Origin: Serilophus lunatus
Lineage: Eukaryota; Chordata; Aves; Passeriformes; Eurylaimidae
Assembly (NCBI GenBank): GCA_013399895.1
Contig: VXBA01004877.1
Location: 182,675 to 246,674 of the forward strand
Length of the DNA: 64,000 bases
Reading direction: 5' to 3'
In this document: positions 26,108 through 38,795 of the stretch, one piece after another
How the letters are laid out: each line of letters begins with the position of its first letter
Numbering within the stretch: the first letter of the stretch is position 1
Program-made: the position numbers and the translations under genes
The notes under the pieces: generated by a model
Told to the model about the DNA's origin: nothing
Database searches by the model: none
What the model saw: the letters and a program-made list of their open reading frames with translations, nothing else

Positions 26108-28138
26108 CCAAGAGTTCTCCCACAATGTCCATAGTCTCTGCCTTTAAATATTTTTTTTTCCTTAAGAAAATTTTAACCACTATACCTGCTCATTGTAAAA
26201 TGGATCTGCAACTCACTGTGGATTTGTGATGGGGAGGAGGAGGAAGATAATAGGGTGCAGCACTTCATGAGCATTAATGATAGACCTCCATTTGAATGAA
26301 GGGTGTGTGGGCTTGAGACTTCCTCACTATTTTCCTTTCCATGGTAAAATAACTGTTGTGATAGAAATGTGAATCAAGCCAGGAGTGTGCTCTTTAGACA
26401 TAGAAAAGTATTTTCAGTCTTGAGCTGTGTATTGTAGTTCTTTCCCTGCAATTGTTTTTACCATTTTATGAAGTAAACATGTCCATTTCCTCCTTATTTC
26501 TCCTCTGTAACCAGAATGATAAAGGAAATAACATTAAAATCATGCTGTATTTATAGCATTTTACTTTGGAACAGGATATGAGTCGTGAAGTTGTGAAAAG
26601 TGTTACAAATGTAATAATGAATGTTGCAAATCTGTTGCCAAGACCAGGAATGATTTCTCTTTGGGTATTTATAAGAACCTATTTTTTTCTTTCTCTTTTT
26701 ACTGTTACTGTTTGATACAGAAGATCCGTATCTGTCAAATTTGCCTACAGATATTTAGATGCAGTAAAATGCATGGCCTTCCATCTTCCTTTCTTAAAGA
26801 AATGTAACGTGGCAGTGCTGCCTTATTTTGTACAGCAAGTGCTAAAAAAATTTATGCTTCCAGAGTGTGTGTCTGAAGATCATTTCAGGACTGCTTTACA
26901 TATTGATTACTCAAATTGCCATTTAATTTGCTGTATAGCAATACACAGTGCCTTAACTATTTCTCTGGCATTCTTATTGATTGCTGTAATTTTGCCTTAC
27001 ATTATATGCATAGATGGAGTCACCATTAAATATTTATGTGCTCATGAAATCTTAATACATTGGGTTAATGTGAAACTCAACAAAGTGCATTTGCCAGAAG
27101 GGAGCAGGAATACTGATCCGAGTGCTTCCCTTTTCCTCCCCCTTGTCCTTTCAATTTGCCTCTCCATTGATTTTTATTACCAGTGTTTCTCTGCTGTATC
27201 TAAATCTGTGTCAAAGCAACACCCTGCTTCAGTATGCAGATTTTATGTTTTATTATGCGAGAGATAAAACAGGGTAATGAAAAGAACAAGAGATCTTGGA
27301 GAGGTGTTGAGATACACAGCTTTACATTGTGCTTTTGCTACTCTATCATTGTTCCTGCTTTTGGATGTAGAAATGTAGCACTATCCTTCATGAAAGAGAC
27401 TGAAGCAGGATGACTCATTCAGAATACAAAGTCATATTCACATGTTCCTTAAACTGTGGCTGCAGCAAAGCAAAACAAAAATAGCAGGGATATTTCTTTT
27501 GATTTGGTACAGCTCTTACCCAGAGATGACATGGAACAATTACATGTAATTTAAACCAAAACTTTTAGAAGGAAAAGTCCTCTTGACAGACTTTTGAACG
27601 TGATTCTGACACTGTCCTGTTGGAAAGGGCCAGTAAAAATTTGGATAAGTCTAGTATATGTCATATCCCTGATGACTTTCTAAGCTTTTGTGGGAAGTGT
27701 CAACAATTCAAAAAAAAAAACAACCACCAGCACTGAAAAACAAAACTAAGTGATGATGCTCTCTCCCAACACACAGAGAAGACATCCTTTTGCATCCCTG
27801 GATGATGGGCTAGAAGCAGTGTCAGCTAGAGTCTTCCCTTTGTCTGGTAGGACTGAAATAGATATTTGTTGAACACTCTTTGGCGTGCTGTGTGAAGCAC
27901 ATAATTTTCCTACTTGCCTTTGTATTCTCACTCTTTTCCCACTTTTAACTGCTTCATAGGGAAGGCTTCTGCATGTAAGAGAATATGAAAGTCAAAACTA
28001 GGATCTGGGGAGGAAAGGAAAGGTTTTAGTGGCATCTGGCATTGCATTGGTTCTCCCCTCCACCTCTCCTCCTGGTTTTCAGTAAAGTTCCAGCCTGTTG
28101 AAGCCTTTTCAAAACTTTATTTTCTGTAAAAATTGAAA

Positions 28139-28207
28139 GATTAAAACAAACAATTTAAAACCACAAACAAAACCACAACCAACAAAAAAGCCAAACAAGC
28201 AAAAATT
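28139..28207. repeat. A/C-rich tract
   Basis: Mostly AAAC/CAAC/ACCA words (ttaaaacaaacaatttaaaa onward). It could be the decayed tail of a + strand retroposed copy, but no body was recognised to its left. Confidence 0.6.
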
Positions 28208-29122
28208 GTGATGAAGATGGGAGCTAAGGAGACAGGAGAAATGCAAAGCAGGAGCAATGTTTAAACACCTGTTTGTGAAAAAAATTTAGAGAGTCTCTGA
28301 GGCTCTCTGTTGCTTAGCAAAATCTCTTACCTTTGAAATTCATTTTCTTCTTCCGTTTTTATCCCCAGGCTGTGCAGCAGCTGTTTAGGACGCATTTTTT
28401 AATTTTTGTAAAGTGGCAAACTTTGTTCTGCAAGGACAATTCTTACTACAAATCTGTTTTGACCATTTCAATTTTTTTTTGCAACCCCTATTTTGTTCCC
28501 TTTTCAGACTCACTGCTTCAGTGAAATCTATAGTATTTTTAAAGCTTGTTTTTTCATTTGCAGTGAAATCACATTTACTTGTAGTGCCAGAGAAAACCTT
28601 AACTCAACTGTATCAGATACAGCAGAAATTAATGGGTATAAAAATGAGCAAGGAGTTCTTCTCATTTATTTTGCAGTGTCACTCAACAAAGAATGCAAAG
28701 GCTCTCCTTGAGTTATTTTTACAGCATTCATAGGCTTGATACAAGAGTGATAGTTTTCTGAAATGTTTTGCACATGAGCATGTTTCTTCTGTAACAGACA
28801 CAAGAATGAGGACATTTTCTTCCTTCGTGAGCTTCAGTTTGATTTTTAACACTTGAGCCTTCTTTGGATACTGAACCCATCTATGCAAATTCTGTCTCAC
28901 TTTGATTTTATAGATCCTTCTAGGTGTGTTCATGTCTATAAATAATTGTATCTAATTTCCTTTAACCAGCAAATTTGAAATGAAACTATTTCTTTTTCTT
29001 TGGCTTCTACTTCAAGTTTTTCCAAGCCAGGGTGGTTCAAAACAACAACATTGCATTGCAATAGCAAAGCTTCCCATTTGATCATGGACAGGCACAGCTT
29101 ATGAGTTGCTGGCTGCCTCAGG

Positions 29123-29375
29123 CATAGAATGATAGAGTGGCTTGATTTGGAAGGGATGTTTAAGGACATCTAGTTCCAACCTCCCTGCCATGGACAAGGG
29201 CACCTTCCACTTGACCAAGTTACTGAAAGCCTCATCCAACCTGGCCTTGGACATGCCTGGGATAGGGCATCCACAACTTCTCTGGGCAACCTGTAGCAGT
29301 GCTTTATCCCCCTCACAGTGAAGAATTTCTTTCCAACATCTGATCTAAACCTACTCTCTGTTTGAAGCCATGACA
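29123..29375 (-). mobile_element. CR1 LINE 3' end, reverse, next to an ELMO1 exon
   Basis: In reverse complement this is the common CR1 3' region. On the + strand it starts with the ATAGAATGATAGAG terminus, followed by TAGTTCCAACCTCCCTGCCA, CATCCAACCTGGCCTTGGAC and GCATCCACAACTTCTCTGGG, ending near TTTGAAGCCATGA. It stops 174 bases before the ELMO1 exon at 29550, leaving the branch site and pyrimidine tract outside the element. Confidence 0.92.
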
Positions 29376-29549
29376 TAAACGACATAGGTCATTTAGCTGG
29401 GAGGAAGGCTAAAGTTTGCGAAAACAGAGCCTCCACATACAGTTTCCCAAATTCAGACTGGTATATCTTGTAAATGTTGGATGTGGAGAACAGTGTTTCA
29501 ACTCTGAGTTCTTCAAACTGATTGTTTTCCATTTTGATTTTGCCTTCAG

Positions 29550-29658
29550 ATTGTCCTGGAGAACAGCAGTCGAGAGGACAAACATGAGTGCCCATTTGGC
29601 CGAAGTAGCATTGAGCTGACAAAGATGCTGTGCGAAATACTGAAAGTAGGAGAGCTAC
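29550..29658 (+). CDS. ELMO1: ELMO1 internal exon encoding about residues 398-433 (ELMO domain)
   Basis: This exon encodes IVLENSSREDKHECPFGR, then SSIELTKMLCEILKVGEL, and ends one base into the next codon (CTA C|gtaagt). It follows the exon at 18347-18451 directly: that exon ends in phase 0 with Arg and this one opens in phase 0 with Ile, as in vertebrate ELMO1. SSIEL and ILKVGEL are the ELMO1 forms. The acceptor is tgccttcag at 29549, with a pyrimidine-rich tract and a possible branch site (actgat) about 30 bases upstream. The donor gtaagt fits the consensus perfectly. The leftover C should be completed by the next exon to a Pro codon. That exon, which should begin with a Ser-Glu-Thr-Cys-Asn-Asp region, is not in the remaining 34 kb as far as I can see. 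Confidence 0.97.
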
Positions 29659-31387
29659 GTAAGTTGACCTGTTTGACCTCTAAGAACCATGGAGTGAATT
29701 CAGTGATATCTGAAGTTTATTTCAATGCAAGAATTTTCTTCCAAGAAGCATTTCTTGGTATAGTTACACTAGCACTCAGAATGACTGTTTTGTTTTCTGT
29801 CTCTCTTACTAGTTTGTGGCATACCAAGGATAGAGTGGTGTAGGGGAAATGTAGACCCGTTCTTTGACTCTCTTCTACATGATGCATCGTTTCTAGAGGA
29901 GTCAGTTTTTTTCCCATCTGGTGATTTGGTGTAGGAATCTTCATGTTGTTCCATTCCACAACCTTGTCCATAGACTGATTTTATATAAGATTCATAGTCT
30001 TTCTTTGTGATATTGCTCATCTAAACTGTCACATCCTGTTTTCACTTAGATCTCTAAAGCTCTATCTAAATACAAGATGATAGATGTAACATTTACTCTA
30101 ACGAGGTGATATTTTAATAGAGAATAAACAAGCTGTCTTTGGCTTCGATTACATTCCTTTAACAAATTGTTGGATACTATCAAATAGAAGAGCATGTCTG
30201 TATCTTCATTAGTCTAAAGTGTTAGTGTTAAACTCTATTGATATATATAAACTTCAGTTACCCATCAATAATGTTTTGGCTCCAGCTGCAGTCTGTTTTG
30301 GCAGGCACTGCCAGGAACTTCATTTTCTTGCTGCACAACCAGAGGGCATGACTGAGGTGCCCTGCTTCCCTCAGAGATATATTTCTTTTGAATTTTTTCC
30401 CCTAATAAAGATCTTTTTCTTTTACCTTTACACTGAAGTCCGGGAAATGTAATGAGGGAAGTGCAGTATAAAAGTTAGCAAGATTGCCTATAGGTATCAT
30501 TGGTTCTTGTCCCTAGTAGCTCTCCAGCAGGCATTAAAATCTCTGTTTTCAAAGTACGATTTGGCTGTTGATACATCTGAAGATTTTAAATGCAGTGTCT
30601 TGAGAGAATTTATTGACCAAAGGAAAAAGCTGCCTCTGTGCAATGGGCCAGGATAAAACCTGTGTATTTCTTGCAGCTTCCAAATTGACAATTTGTATTC
30701 AATAGGTCTGGATAAATGAGACACTGTTTACATCTGAATACCATTCTAAATAAACCAGAGTTATTAGGGACCATAATTCATTATGTCTATAAATAAATAG
30801 TTTAACAACTATTTTAGATCGATGGTAATGGTAATGCGTTGTGTAAGGTTCAGACTGTAGCAGACACGACTCCTCAAAATAACCTTACTTCTGCAGTTGA
30901 GGTGTCTAATGCCATCACGCATGACAGATCTGTCTGAATTTTTCTGCGGGTAAATGTAGGAGGGAGATACCATCTCAACAAAGCTGTAAGCTTATTTGAA
31001 ATAAGTGCTAAAGATCAATTTTATTTTTACAAATACACGGAAAAATGTCTGAAATGCAAATGCAGCTCTGTACAGTGTTTTAATCTATGTCCCCTTACTC
31101 CAAGGGACTTGTACTGTACTTTGTTGCTAAGAAAGAAGATTGATCTAGGGGTGCTGTCTCAGACTTCTTCCTTGCTGTGTTAGAAGAAGTCATTTAATAA
31201 ATAAACGTCTTTCGCCACAGACGTGTTTGTTATCTGTATGCAGGAGGCTGTATGTAGATGATTTGCCGTGTATTGTATTGTTTGTCCTGATTGCTTCCAA
31301 CTTCTGCAGATAGCTCCTTTCATGCTTATACTTTTTTCTTATCTGTTTTTTAAAAGTGAGGACTGTGAATAACATAAGGGAGTTTGT

Positions 31388-31654
31388 TTTCTGGTTGTTT
31401 TTTAGTTTTGTGTGGGTTTTTATGTGTGTGTGGTTTGGGGGTTTTGGTTTGTTTTTGTTAGAGTAGCTGCATGATTTAGAAGTGTGGGGTTAGAAAGAAA
31501 GCTGAAAAGTTCCCCAAGGATAGCCCTGGCTAAGGGATGTTGCCTGTTAATGTTCTGAAGCTACTCGTTTTGATGTTGCTGCAACTTGTTGCAAGTTGCT
31601 GGCATGCTCGGTGTGCTGGTGTGCAGCAGCCTCCCATGGTGGTCATTCATAGAC
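31388..31654 (-). repeat. Unclassified interspersed repeat, copy 1
   Basis: The core at 31461-31654 is alignable with 38929-39116. Shared words include GAGTAGC, TTCCCCAAGGA, TCTGGCTAA/CCTGGCTAA, GTTCTGAAGC, TTTGATGTT, GTGTGCTCGGTG-like, GCAGCAG and GGTCATTCAT. To its left is a G/T-rich stretch (31388-31460). In reverse complement that stretch is an A/C-rich tail after the core, so I place the element on the - strand as a probable retroposed copy. I do not recognise the family; it is not the usual CR1 3' end. Confidence 0.6.
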
Positions 31655-33672
31655 GTGAGACACTGTAAAACGTTAAGGAGAAGTGCTCTGGTGCTTCTGT
31701 TGATGTAGCATGACTGACTTCTGTAAAGTCATACTGATCTACACCCACAGAGCATCTGTCTCTGGATGTGGCAGTAAGATTGCATCGTAGCCTTATATTC
31801 ACAGGGAACAGAGCTAAGGTTACTTCTAACTCATCTTTACAATTCACCTGTTTGCCAGTGTGTTTCCTTAATGTTTTTGTTCATGTGAAACTCTAATTGA
31901 AATTTTAAAAGGCTGTAATAAAATGCACCTTTAAAATAATGTGCAGATTTCTTGAAAATGACTGTCACGGGTGCGCAACTTAAATGACCTGTGATCAGCA
32001 GTATATTTTGTTACAAAATGCAAACTAGAAGTGACATCTCAGGGAAAGGTATGTTCCAGGTATGCTTTGTTCTTCACTTGAGATTACATGCTGTATTGCT
32101 GAATATGATTGGACATCTTAAAAATCAGTAGTTACAGTTCAGGGCAAAGATGTCCCTATTAGTTTGTAAGTTGTAGGGTTCAAAATATGTAGGGTTCAAG
32201 GCTGCCCTTGTTTCTTCAGGTACTCAAAACTCATCATTATTGTGTTGTGACATAGAACATTTTTCCTAACGGTTTCTGAATTGTATAATTTAAAAGCCAC
32301 AATAAATGACCTTTTGCTCATGAAATATTCAGCATTAGAAACTTTCTTAAAGTGCAGAGTAGATAAAAGCTGCTAGACTGTCCATTATTTATGAAGAGCA
32401 CTTTAATACTAATTATATTCCCCTTGCTCCACTGTATTAAATACCTCTGAGCAACAAGAAGACATTTCACCATTTCTTTTTGGTCCTTTCAAGCATACGT
32501 TCATCCCAGCAAGGACTCACAAGACAGTGTTAATGGCTTGCCAACTCTTCTACTTTTGTATTTCCCCAAATCCAGATACTGGACTTCTTAATTCTTTGAC
32601 TTTGGTTCCAAAATGTTCATGTGTTGGAAATTCATCTTTTCTTCAGCAAAATATTTAAGTATATGTTTAGATCTTGTGTATGTAAACAAAGCTCGAGTCC
32701 AAGCTGTGAATTGAGCATATGGTAAAGGTGGACTTGTAGAGTAGAGGAGCTGAAACTTCAGAGGACAGTTGGTGTAGAGTTTTAGTAACATGGAAGTAAG
32801 AACAAAATGTGTCCATAAGCCGCTTTAGTAAAATCTCTGAATCAGGAAAGAGTGGGATATTTAACTGTAAAATTCTAGGCTTGTGCTACTGTTGCTGTTA
32901 AAAAGGCATTAAACAGAATGTCTTTCATGAGTACTTGCCCAGGCACTTACCTTAGCAAACACTACGGTAATTCTGGTTTTATTCAATAATAACTTCTTTG
33001 TATATCTTGGCTAGCAAGAGGATTTTCTTCTCATGCTCTGTGTCTTGGAGCTGACATCACACAGGAACACTGTTATTTGACAGGAACAATGTTATTTGGT
33101 GGTCAATTCTCCTTGCTCTGTAGTGTAAGGCACTGTGACACTCCTCACCCCTGACAAGTTTATAGAGCAGAAAAGGTCAGGCCATTCGTATTTCTTCCTT
33201 AGTAGCTATGAAAGGTAACCTCCCCCTTCCCTCTTACTCAAATTTCAAGACCTGACATGTATACCCATGTAACAGTCTGCTGGCTTTGCTGGGAGATAGT
33301 AACACTGTAGATAAATGTAAAAATTAAAAATAAGATCTGAAACCTTTGACCTTCCAGACCTGGGGTTAATAAATTTAATGGGAGATTAGGAGTTCATTAA
33401 AACTTAGACTTTTTCAGTAAGAATTTCAGCTCACAGTTTTGCATAAGTAGATCTAATGCTCTGATTTGTGCCTACAGTGCCCAGTTCTGTGTATCCCTGC
33501 TCAGCACATGACATTGTTTCTACCCTCAGTGGGAATTGGTATTTCACCATGTTACCTGATTTATGCAGAATGGGTACAACTTCCCAGACCTGTTGCATTT
33601 TTTCCATATAGGTTCAAGTGAAATTTTTTAGAGTTGAAGCTGGTGAAGGGGCTTGTAGCTGGTAGAGGAACG

Positions 33673-33692
33673 TTAATTAATTAATTAATTAA
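33673..33692. repeat. (TTAA)5 microsatellite
   Basis: Five perfect TTAA units, self-complementary. Confidence 0.9.
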
Positions 33693-33993
33693 TGTTATGT
33701 GCCCTGAGGAAAGACAGTGCTACCAAGAGAGCAGTAATCTAAAGATGTTATAAGCCAATATCTTTTCGTGCCTGAAGTTATTCTGCATGTCAGACTTCAA
33801 GTATTTTTTAAGCAGGACACAGATGCTCAACTGATAATATTCATGTTTGATTGTTTTGATGTGGGATGTTTAGGGGCTTTTGCAAAAATCTGCACTCAAG
33901 TTTTATGACAAACCACAGGGGTATATGCCACATGTCAGATGTATATATGGATTGCCCTAAAGCCTTGATCAGATAAACAGCTTCACTGTTTTC

Positions 33994-34021
33994 TTTTTTT
34001 TTTTTTTTTTTTTTTTTTTTT
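33994..34021. repeat. T28 homopolymer run
   Basis: Twenty-eight consecutive T, with T-rich shoulders on both sides. It could be the tail of an antisense retroposed sequence to the right, but I recognise none there. Confidence 0.9.
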
Positions 34022-35957
34022 CTTTTCTGTCATGGAGAATTTAATTGTCATGAGATTTGTTAGACTTAAGTTATTTTACAGTATTTTTTTCCTCAAAAAA
34101 GAATATCTAAATGCAAATGTATTATCATGCTGTTTGTGCATGTTTTTGTTATAGATTTCTCATTGCAGTTATTGCCCAGGTTGCACAGTGAAGTGATCTT
34201 GAAGTTCTTATATAGCTGTCCCTTTATCAAATAGAACATGCTGGACATTAGAAGGTATACAGTGATATTCATGGTTCTGCCTGCTGAGATGAAGGTAATC
34301 AAATCTCATGCTTCAAGGAGTAAGCTGATTGCTGCAAGAGTCAGGAAGCGCTTTTTCATCTTTGCACAATTTTTCCTCTGCATTACACAATCCCTAGTGT
34401 GCAATGTAGTTTGTGTCTGTTGTCCTTTCCCTGGAAGCATATTGGTCACTGCAGGATCAGCATTCCAGACCTGGGGGCTCACATGATTTGATTTTCCTTT
34501 TGCTACATCAAACCCAATAATTTTATAATTGAATGTCAAATTTTAAAATTTGTTCTCCTTCCTTGAAAGCTAGTTGCCTTTTTATGCTCGTCTTCTTCCT
34601 CCTTTTCTTAAGTTTGAATAGAATAAAGCTCTAGAAATAGTGAATAAAATATGAGATTTTTTTAGTGCTCTGTCATTTCTCCTTGTAATTTCATTATCTG
34701 GAGAATGAAGCATTTTACTTGTCTGGAAATGTTTGTTAGAGAATTAAAAAACTTTTCTGATCAGAAGGATATTTAGTGAAACAGTAACTTTCTGTTTCAT
34801 CATGAATACAATAAAAGAATTAAAAAGACCTTCTAACCTCCTTTGTCTTAACTTTTTGCTGCATTCATTCTTACATATCCATCTTTTTTATCCTCTTGCC
34901 CAATCCATTACCACATCAGATAAGTGCCATTCACAGCAAAAATTAAGCAGGTTTTAGAAGATAAGCAGTATTAGAAAACAGTTTTAGTAGCAGTGAAGGG
35001 AAATATTTAAAATAATCTTGAGTTTTAGGTATTCCTTTGGAAATGTTAGTAGCAAATTATGCCAAGTATCCTCCAGTGTATTTACCCGCTGTCTGCAGTC
35101 ATATGTCTGCTCTTTGATCCCTTTGGAGCAGGGATCCTAGCTTGTTTTGTATGTGCAAAGTGCTTAATCTTACTGGGTGCAGAATTCTTTACCTTCTTTA
35201 GAATGACATTTATTCAATTTTTAACAATATTTTTAATAATAAAGAGCATAGCACAGGGAGAGCAACTCAAAAAACACTTAAGAGCAAGAAGGAGATGTGG
35301 ATATAAGAGATTTTTTTTAGAAACTGATTAATGTATCCAAAAGACAACAAAGAGGCGCCTTGATTAAGCCTGAAGAACTCCTTCATCTGATATTGAAAGG
35401 GATAGTAGGAATCAAGACCTGGAAATTTAGAACTAATAAATTCAAACTGAGAGTAAAGTATAGGCATTACCTGTAAGGATGCTGAACTGAGGAACTAACA
35501 GAACAGAAAGCTGAAGAAAGATGAGAGGAAGAAAAAAAGATCATGATGTTGTTTTCCTGTGGTTACTGGAAACTGTAGCTTTGGCCGATTTGATGGCACG
35601 GTAGAATAACAGCTCTTTATTTGTGTTAATGTGATTACCGGAACACAATTCTAGGATTTAAAATTTTTTAATAGGCTGTAGTGAATAATATAGTAATTTG
35701 AAAGTCTGGGCAGATGTGGCAGTAAACAAGGAATATTAAAATAATTTGGATTATTGCCATAGGAATAAATTGCCAAAGGTTTGATAAGTTTGATTTACTG
35801 TCATGGGAAAAAGTCCGGTTAGAATAAAATATTCAAAATATCTCCTACTTTGAAAACTCTGCATCTCTTCTGAGTTTGGAGAGTTCATTTGGTGTGTTGC
35901 ATAGCACTTTTTGGTTTCCCAAGAAGACAAAAATACAACAGACTTCCCTCTTGCAAT

Positions 35958-36137
35958 GCCAAACATTTGAACAGGCTGCCCAGGAACTGATTGAGTCACT
36001 ATCCCTGGAGGTATTTAAAGATGTGTAGATATGGCACTTTTTGACATACTTTAGTGGTGGACTTAACATTGTTGGATTTACAATTAGCCTTGATGATCTC
36101 AGAGGTCTTCTCCAGCCTAAATGGTTCTGTGATTCTA
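35958..36137 (+). mobile_element. CR1 LINE 3' terminal fragment
   Basis: The piece starts at about GAACAGGCTGCCCAGGAACT. It continues through CCCTGGAGGTATTTAAAGAT and the GGACTTAACATTGTTGG block, and ends with GAGGTCTTCTCCAGCCTAAA and TGGTTCTGTGATTCT. It is heavily 5'-truncated and carries about the level of divergence seen in the copy at 25680. Confidence 0.92.
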
Positions 36138-38795
36138 ATAGTGGCTTGAAGAAGCGAGGAGTAGACAAAACCCTGTAATAAAATTCAGGGTTATAAAGTT
36201 CACTTGCAGAGCTGCAAGGGGAAGAGCTTCACAGAGCTGAGATGTAGTGAAATACTTGCTGCTTTTCTAGAACAATTTCTGTACATTTTAGGGGCTAGTC
36301 ATTCTTCAGGAACAGTTTAATACTGAACAGGTTGAAATTAAGAGAAAAATAATCTTGGAATCCGTTCTAGACCTCCTAATTTCATTTTATGGTAATATTT
36401 CATAAAAACAGATTTGTTAGAAGCAGTCAAAAATCTCTTGTATTTTGCAGCTAGCTGTGCTTCAAATCTGAAGGTAGCCCTTATGGTTTCACAGCACTGC
36501 TGTGCATCAGACAGCAAATTTTGCAGCTGCTCCTTTTAAGAGATGCATATACCTGTTCATTTAATTGTACACGGCATTGAACAATGTATAAAAGCCCAAT
36601 CTTGTTTTAATGACAACTTTCAGTGTATATTAATGTTGTTTTGTATATTCCAGAACCGTTTGTGTTGGCAAAGCTAAAGAATTGTCAAGGTGGAAGTAAG
36701 ATGTGTTGCAGGTGAAGAGGTGCACCTCTTCAAAAGAAAGGCAGAATGATTTTGGAGTCTGAGGACAATTACATTATCAGGATCTCTGCTGAACTGAGAA
36801 CAGCATTTACTGCTAATTCCTGTAGTTCCCAAGACCAGGCTGTACTTGCAAAGCCTAGAAAATGTGCAATATTCTGGAAAACATAAGATCCTTCAAAGAG
36901 CACTTCCTTTGCTGAGCATCTGAATGTCCTTGTAACAACCCTACTTGATTGGCTCTGAGGTAGTGAATGTACCACTAATTTTCCCAGGTTGTCTCCACAC
37001 ATGAAACTTCATGGATGCTTGCAAGATGCTGGAGGCACTTCTGGGTTGCTATTGGCTGTATAGTTAGGTTCTCTGTCAGAAGCTTTACTCTCATAGACTT
37101 TTAAACTTTGTTTATTCTAGGTAAATGAGATGCCTTTTTAAAATTTGAATCTGTGAAGGAAACTTCTGAGCTTTACAAGTCTTTCAGATTCAAATTCCCG
37201 GGCTTCTGAGAGTGAAGCCTAGTTGGAATGCTCTGACACATTTCTAACCAGAAGTAAGGCAAGCACTGAGTACAGCTTGGTTGCGTTTTTCTGAAGCTTT
37301 TCTCTGGTTAACTCATGCTGTTCCTCAAGCCATGCATTGTGCACTCTAAACACACTGTGTTTAGTCAGGCAGCTGTGGAAGTTCCTTCTGTTGCTTGGTG
37401 AATGCAGGTGTTATCAGGAGAAAAAAACACAGACAACAAGGCAGAGACTAGTTAAGATTTGTCATATAATTGTACTTAAATTTTGATACAACACAATACT
37501 GTGGAAAACTACTTTAAACAGACTGATCATATACCCACTTGAAACTGGTGGAAAAACTGTTTTCATGGAGAAGTTATACTTGGTCATCAATCATTCCTGA
37601 TCTGTTAAAAAGGGCATGTCCTTTTTTCTTTTTGTTCTTCTTTTTTAAGAGTGTTTTCTCAAAGAGTTGATCAAAACATTGAAAATGAGAGCCTGAATAC
37701 TGTTTCTTTACACTATTGTCCATCCACTGTAAGTATTTAATTATAAAACAATATCAAACTGCCCTTAATATACTTTGTTATAAATCTTAACCAGTCAAAT
37801 TCTTCTTTCTAAAAAGATTTCAAACAGTAAGGACATTGTAGGTCTCTGATTTTTAGTTTTATTTGCTGCTTTTCTCCATATCATGATTTTCCAGGTATGT
37901 CTTCTGTGGGCATTATGATGAAACTGGAGTAATTCCTGCAATGACCGGCTGCAGAGTGCTGTTAGAACTCTTAGCCCTGATAGCAGCTAGGGTGGTAGTC
38001 TTTGCCTCAATTAATGTCCTAGAGTCTACTGTACTTCCAGTCAGGAAAGTTCACTGCCTTTTCATGTGTTAATCCACAATCAAAGTTGTTATAAGGCTGT
38101 CATCTGGAATGTCAAGAGGATGACTGACCCATGATAGTATTTTGTTCCTGTGCTATATTTAAAGGAATTAAAAGTCTTGAGGATTATTTGTGAGGTGTTC
38201 TTGAGCTTTACAGGCAGGTCTATGGAAACAGGTGTCCTGGAAACTCTTCTTCAGCTTTGAACAGTTGAGCCATCATCCACAATTTTCATTTCCTTCCTCT
38301 TCATAGTACCGACAAGTAATGGTAATAATTTCTAATAATTATTTGTTTGCATTTCAAAATTATACTTTTTGGGTTTTGGGAATACCTAGCACAGCTTCAG
38401 GATTTTCAGTGCAGATGGTCTAGAGCTCACTCTGTTGTATTCTCTCGTTGTGCTTTGTTGTACAATGATGAGGTCCCATTTGAATCACCCCACCTCCATT
38501 TTTAAATAGCATATCTGCATGTTTTAGGAACATTTGAGTTACATTTTCAATCTTTCTTCTAATATTTGCATATTAAGAAGTCATTAAAAACCATTATGTA
38601 AATTTTATATCATAGTGAATTTATTATCAAATCAAATGGCCTTTAAGGGTTATTGTAAGAAGCTAGGGAGATGAAAGTAGCTTGTAGTTAACTTTTCTAT
38701 TTTCCCATATGGTTAAGTACCAAATACTAAGAATTGATGATAAAATTAATTTCAGAAATGCCACTAAAATGATGGAGAGGAGGCATACCTTGTCG

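Larger units (their letters stand above)
18452..29549 (+). other. ELMO1: Complete ELMO1 intron (11.1 kb)
   Basis: This intron is bounded by gtaagg at 18452 and ttcag at 29549, in phase 0. It carries a reverse CR1 fragment (25020-25213) next to a very AT-rich block (about 24820-24980), a TA-rich tract (25234-25290), a forward CR1 (25680-26107), an A/C-rich tract (28139-28207) and a reverse CR1 tail (29123-29375) ending 174 bases before the next exon. The stretch 26773-27270 is open in one + frame for 164 codons, but I do not recognise a protein. 18452-24800, the remainder of 26110-28130 and 28210-29120 show nothing I can name. Confidence 0.9.

Noticed and set aside
30915..30950. Resemblance to the next ELMO1 exon (CATGACAGATCTGTCTGAAT then TTTTCTGC, compared with the His-Asp-Arg-Ser-Phe-Glu-Glu region)
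   Set aside because: The frame meets a stop (TGA) at once, the sequence on both sides does not match, and there is no proper acceptor. A 10-base identity is expected by chance in a window this size.
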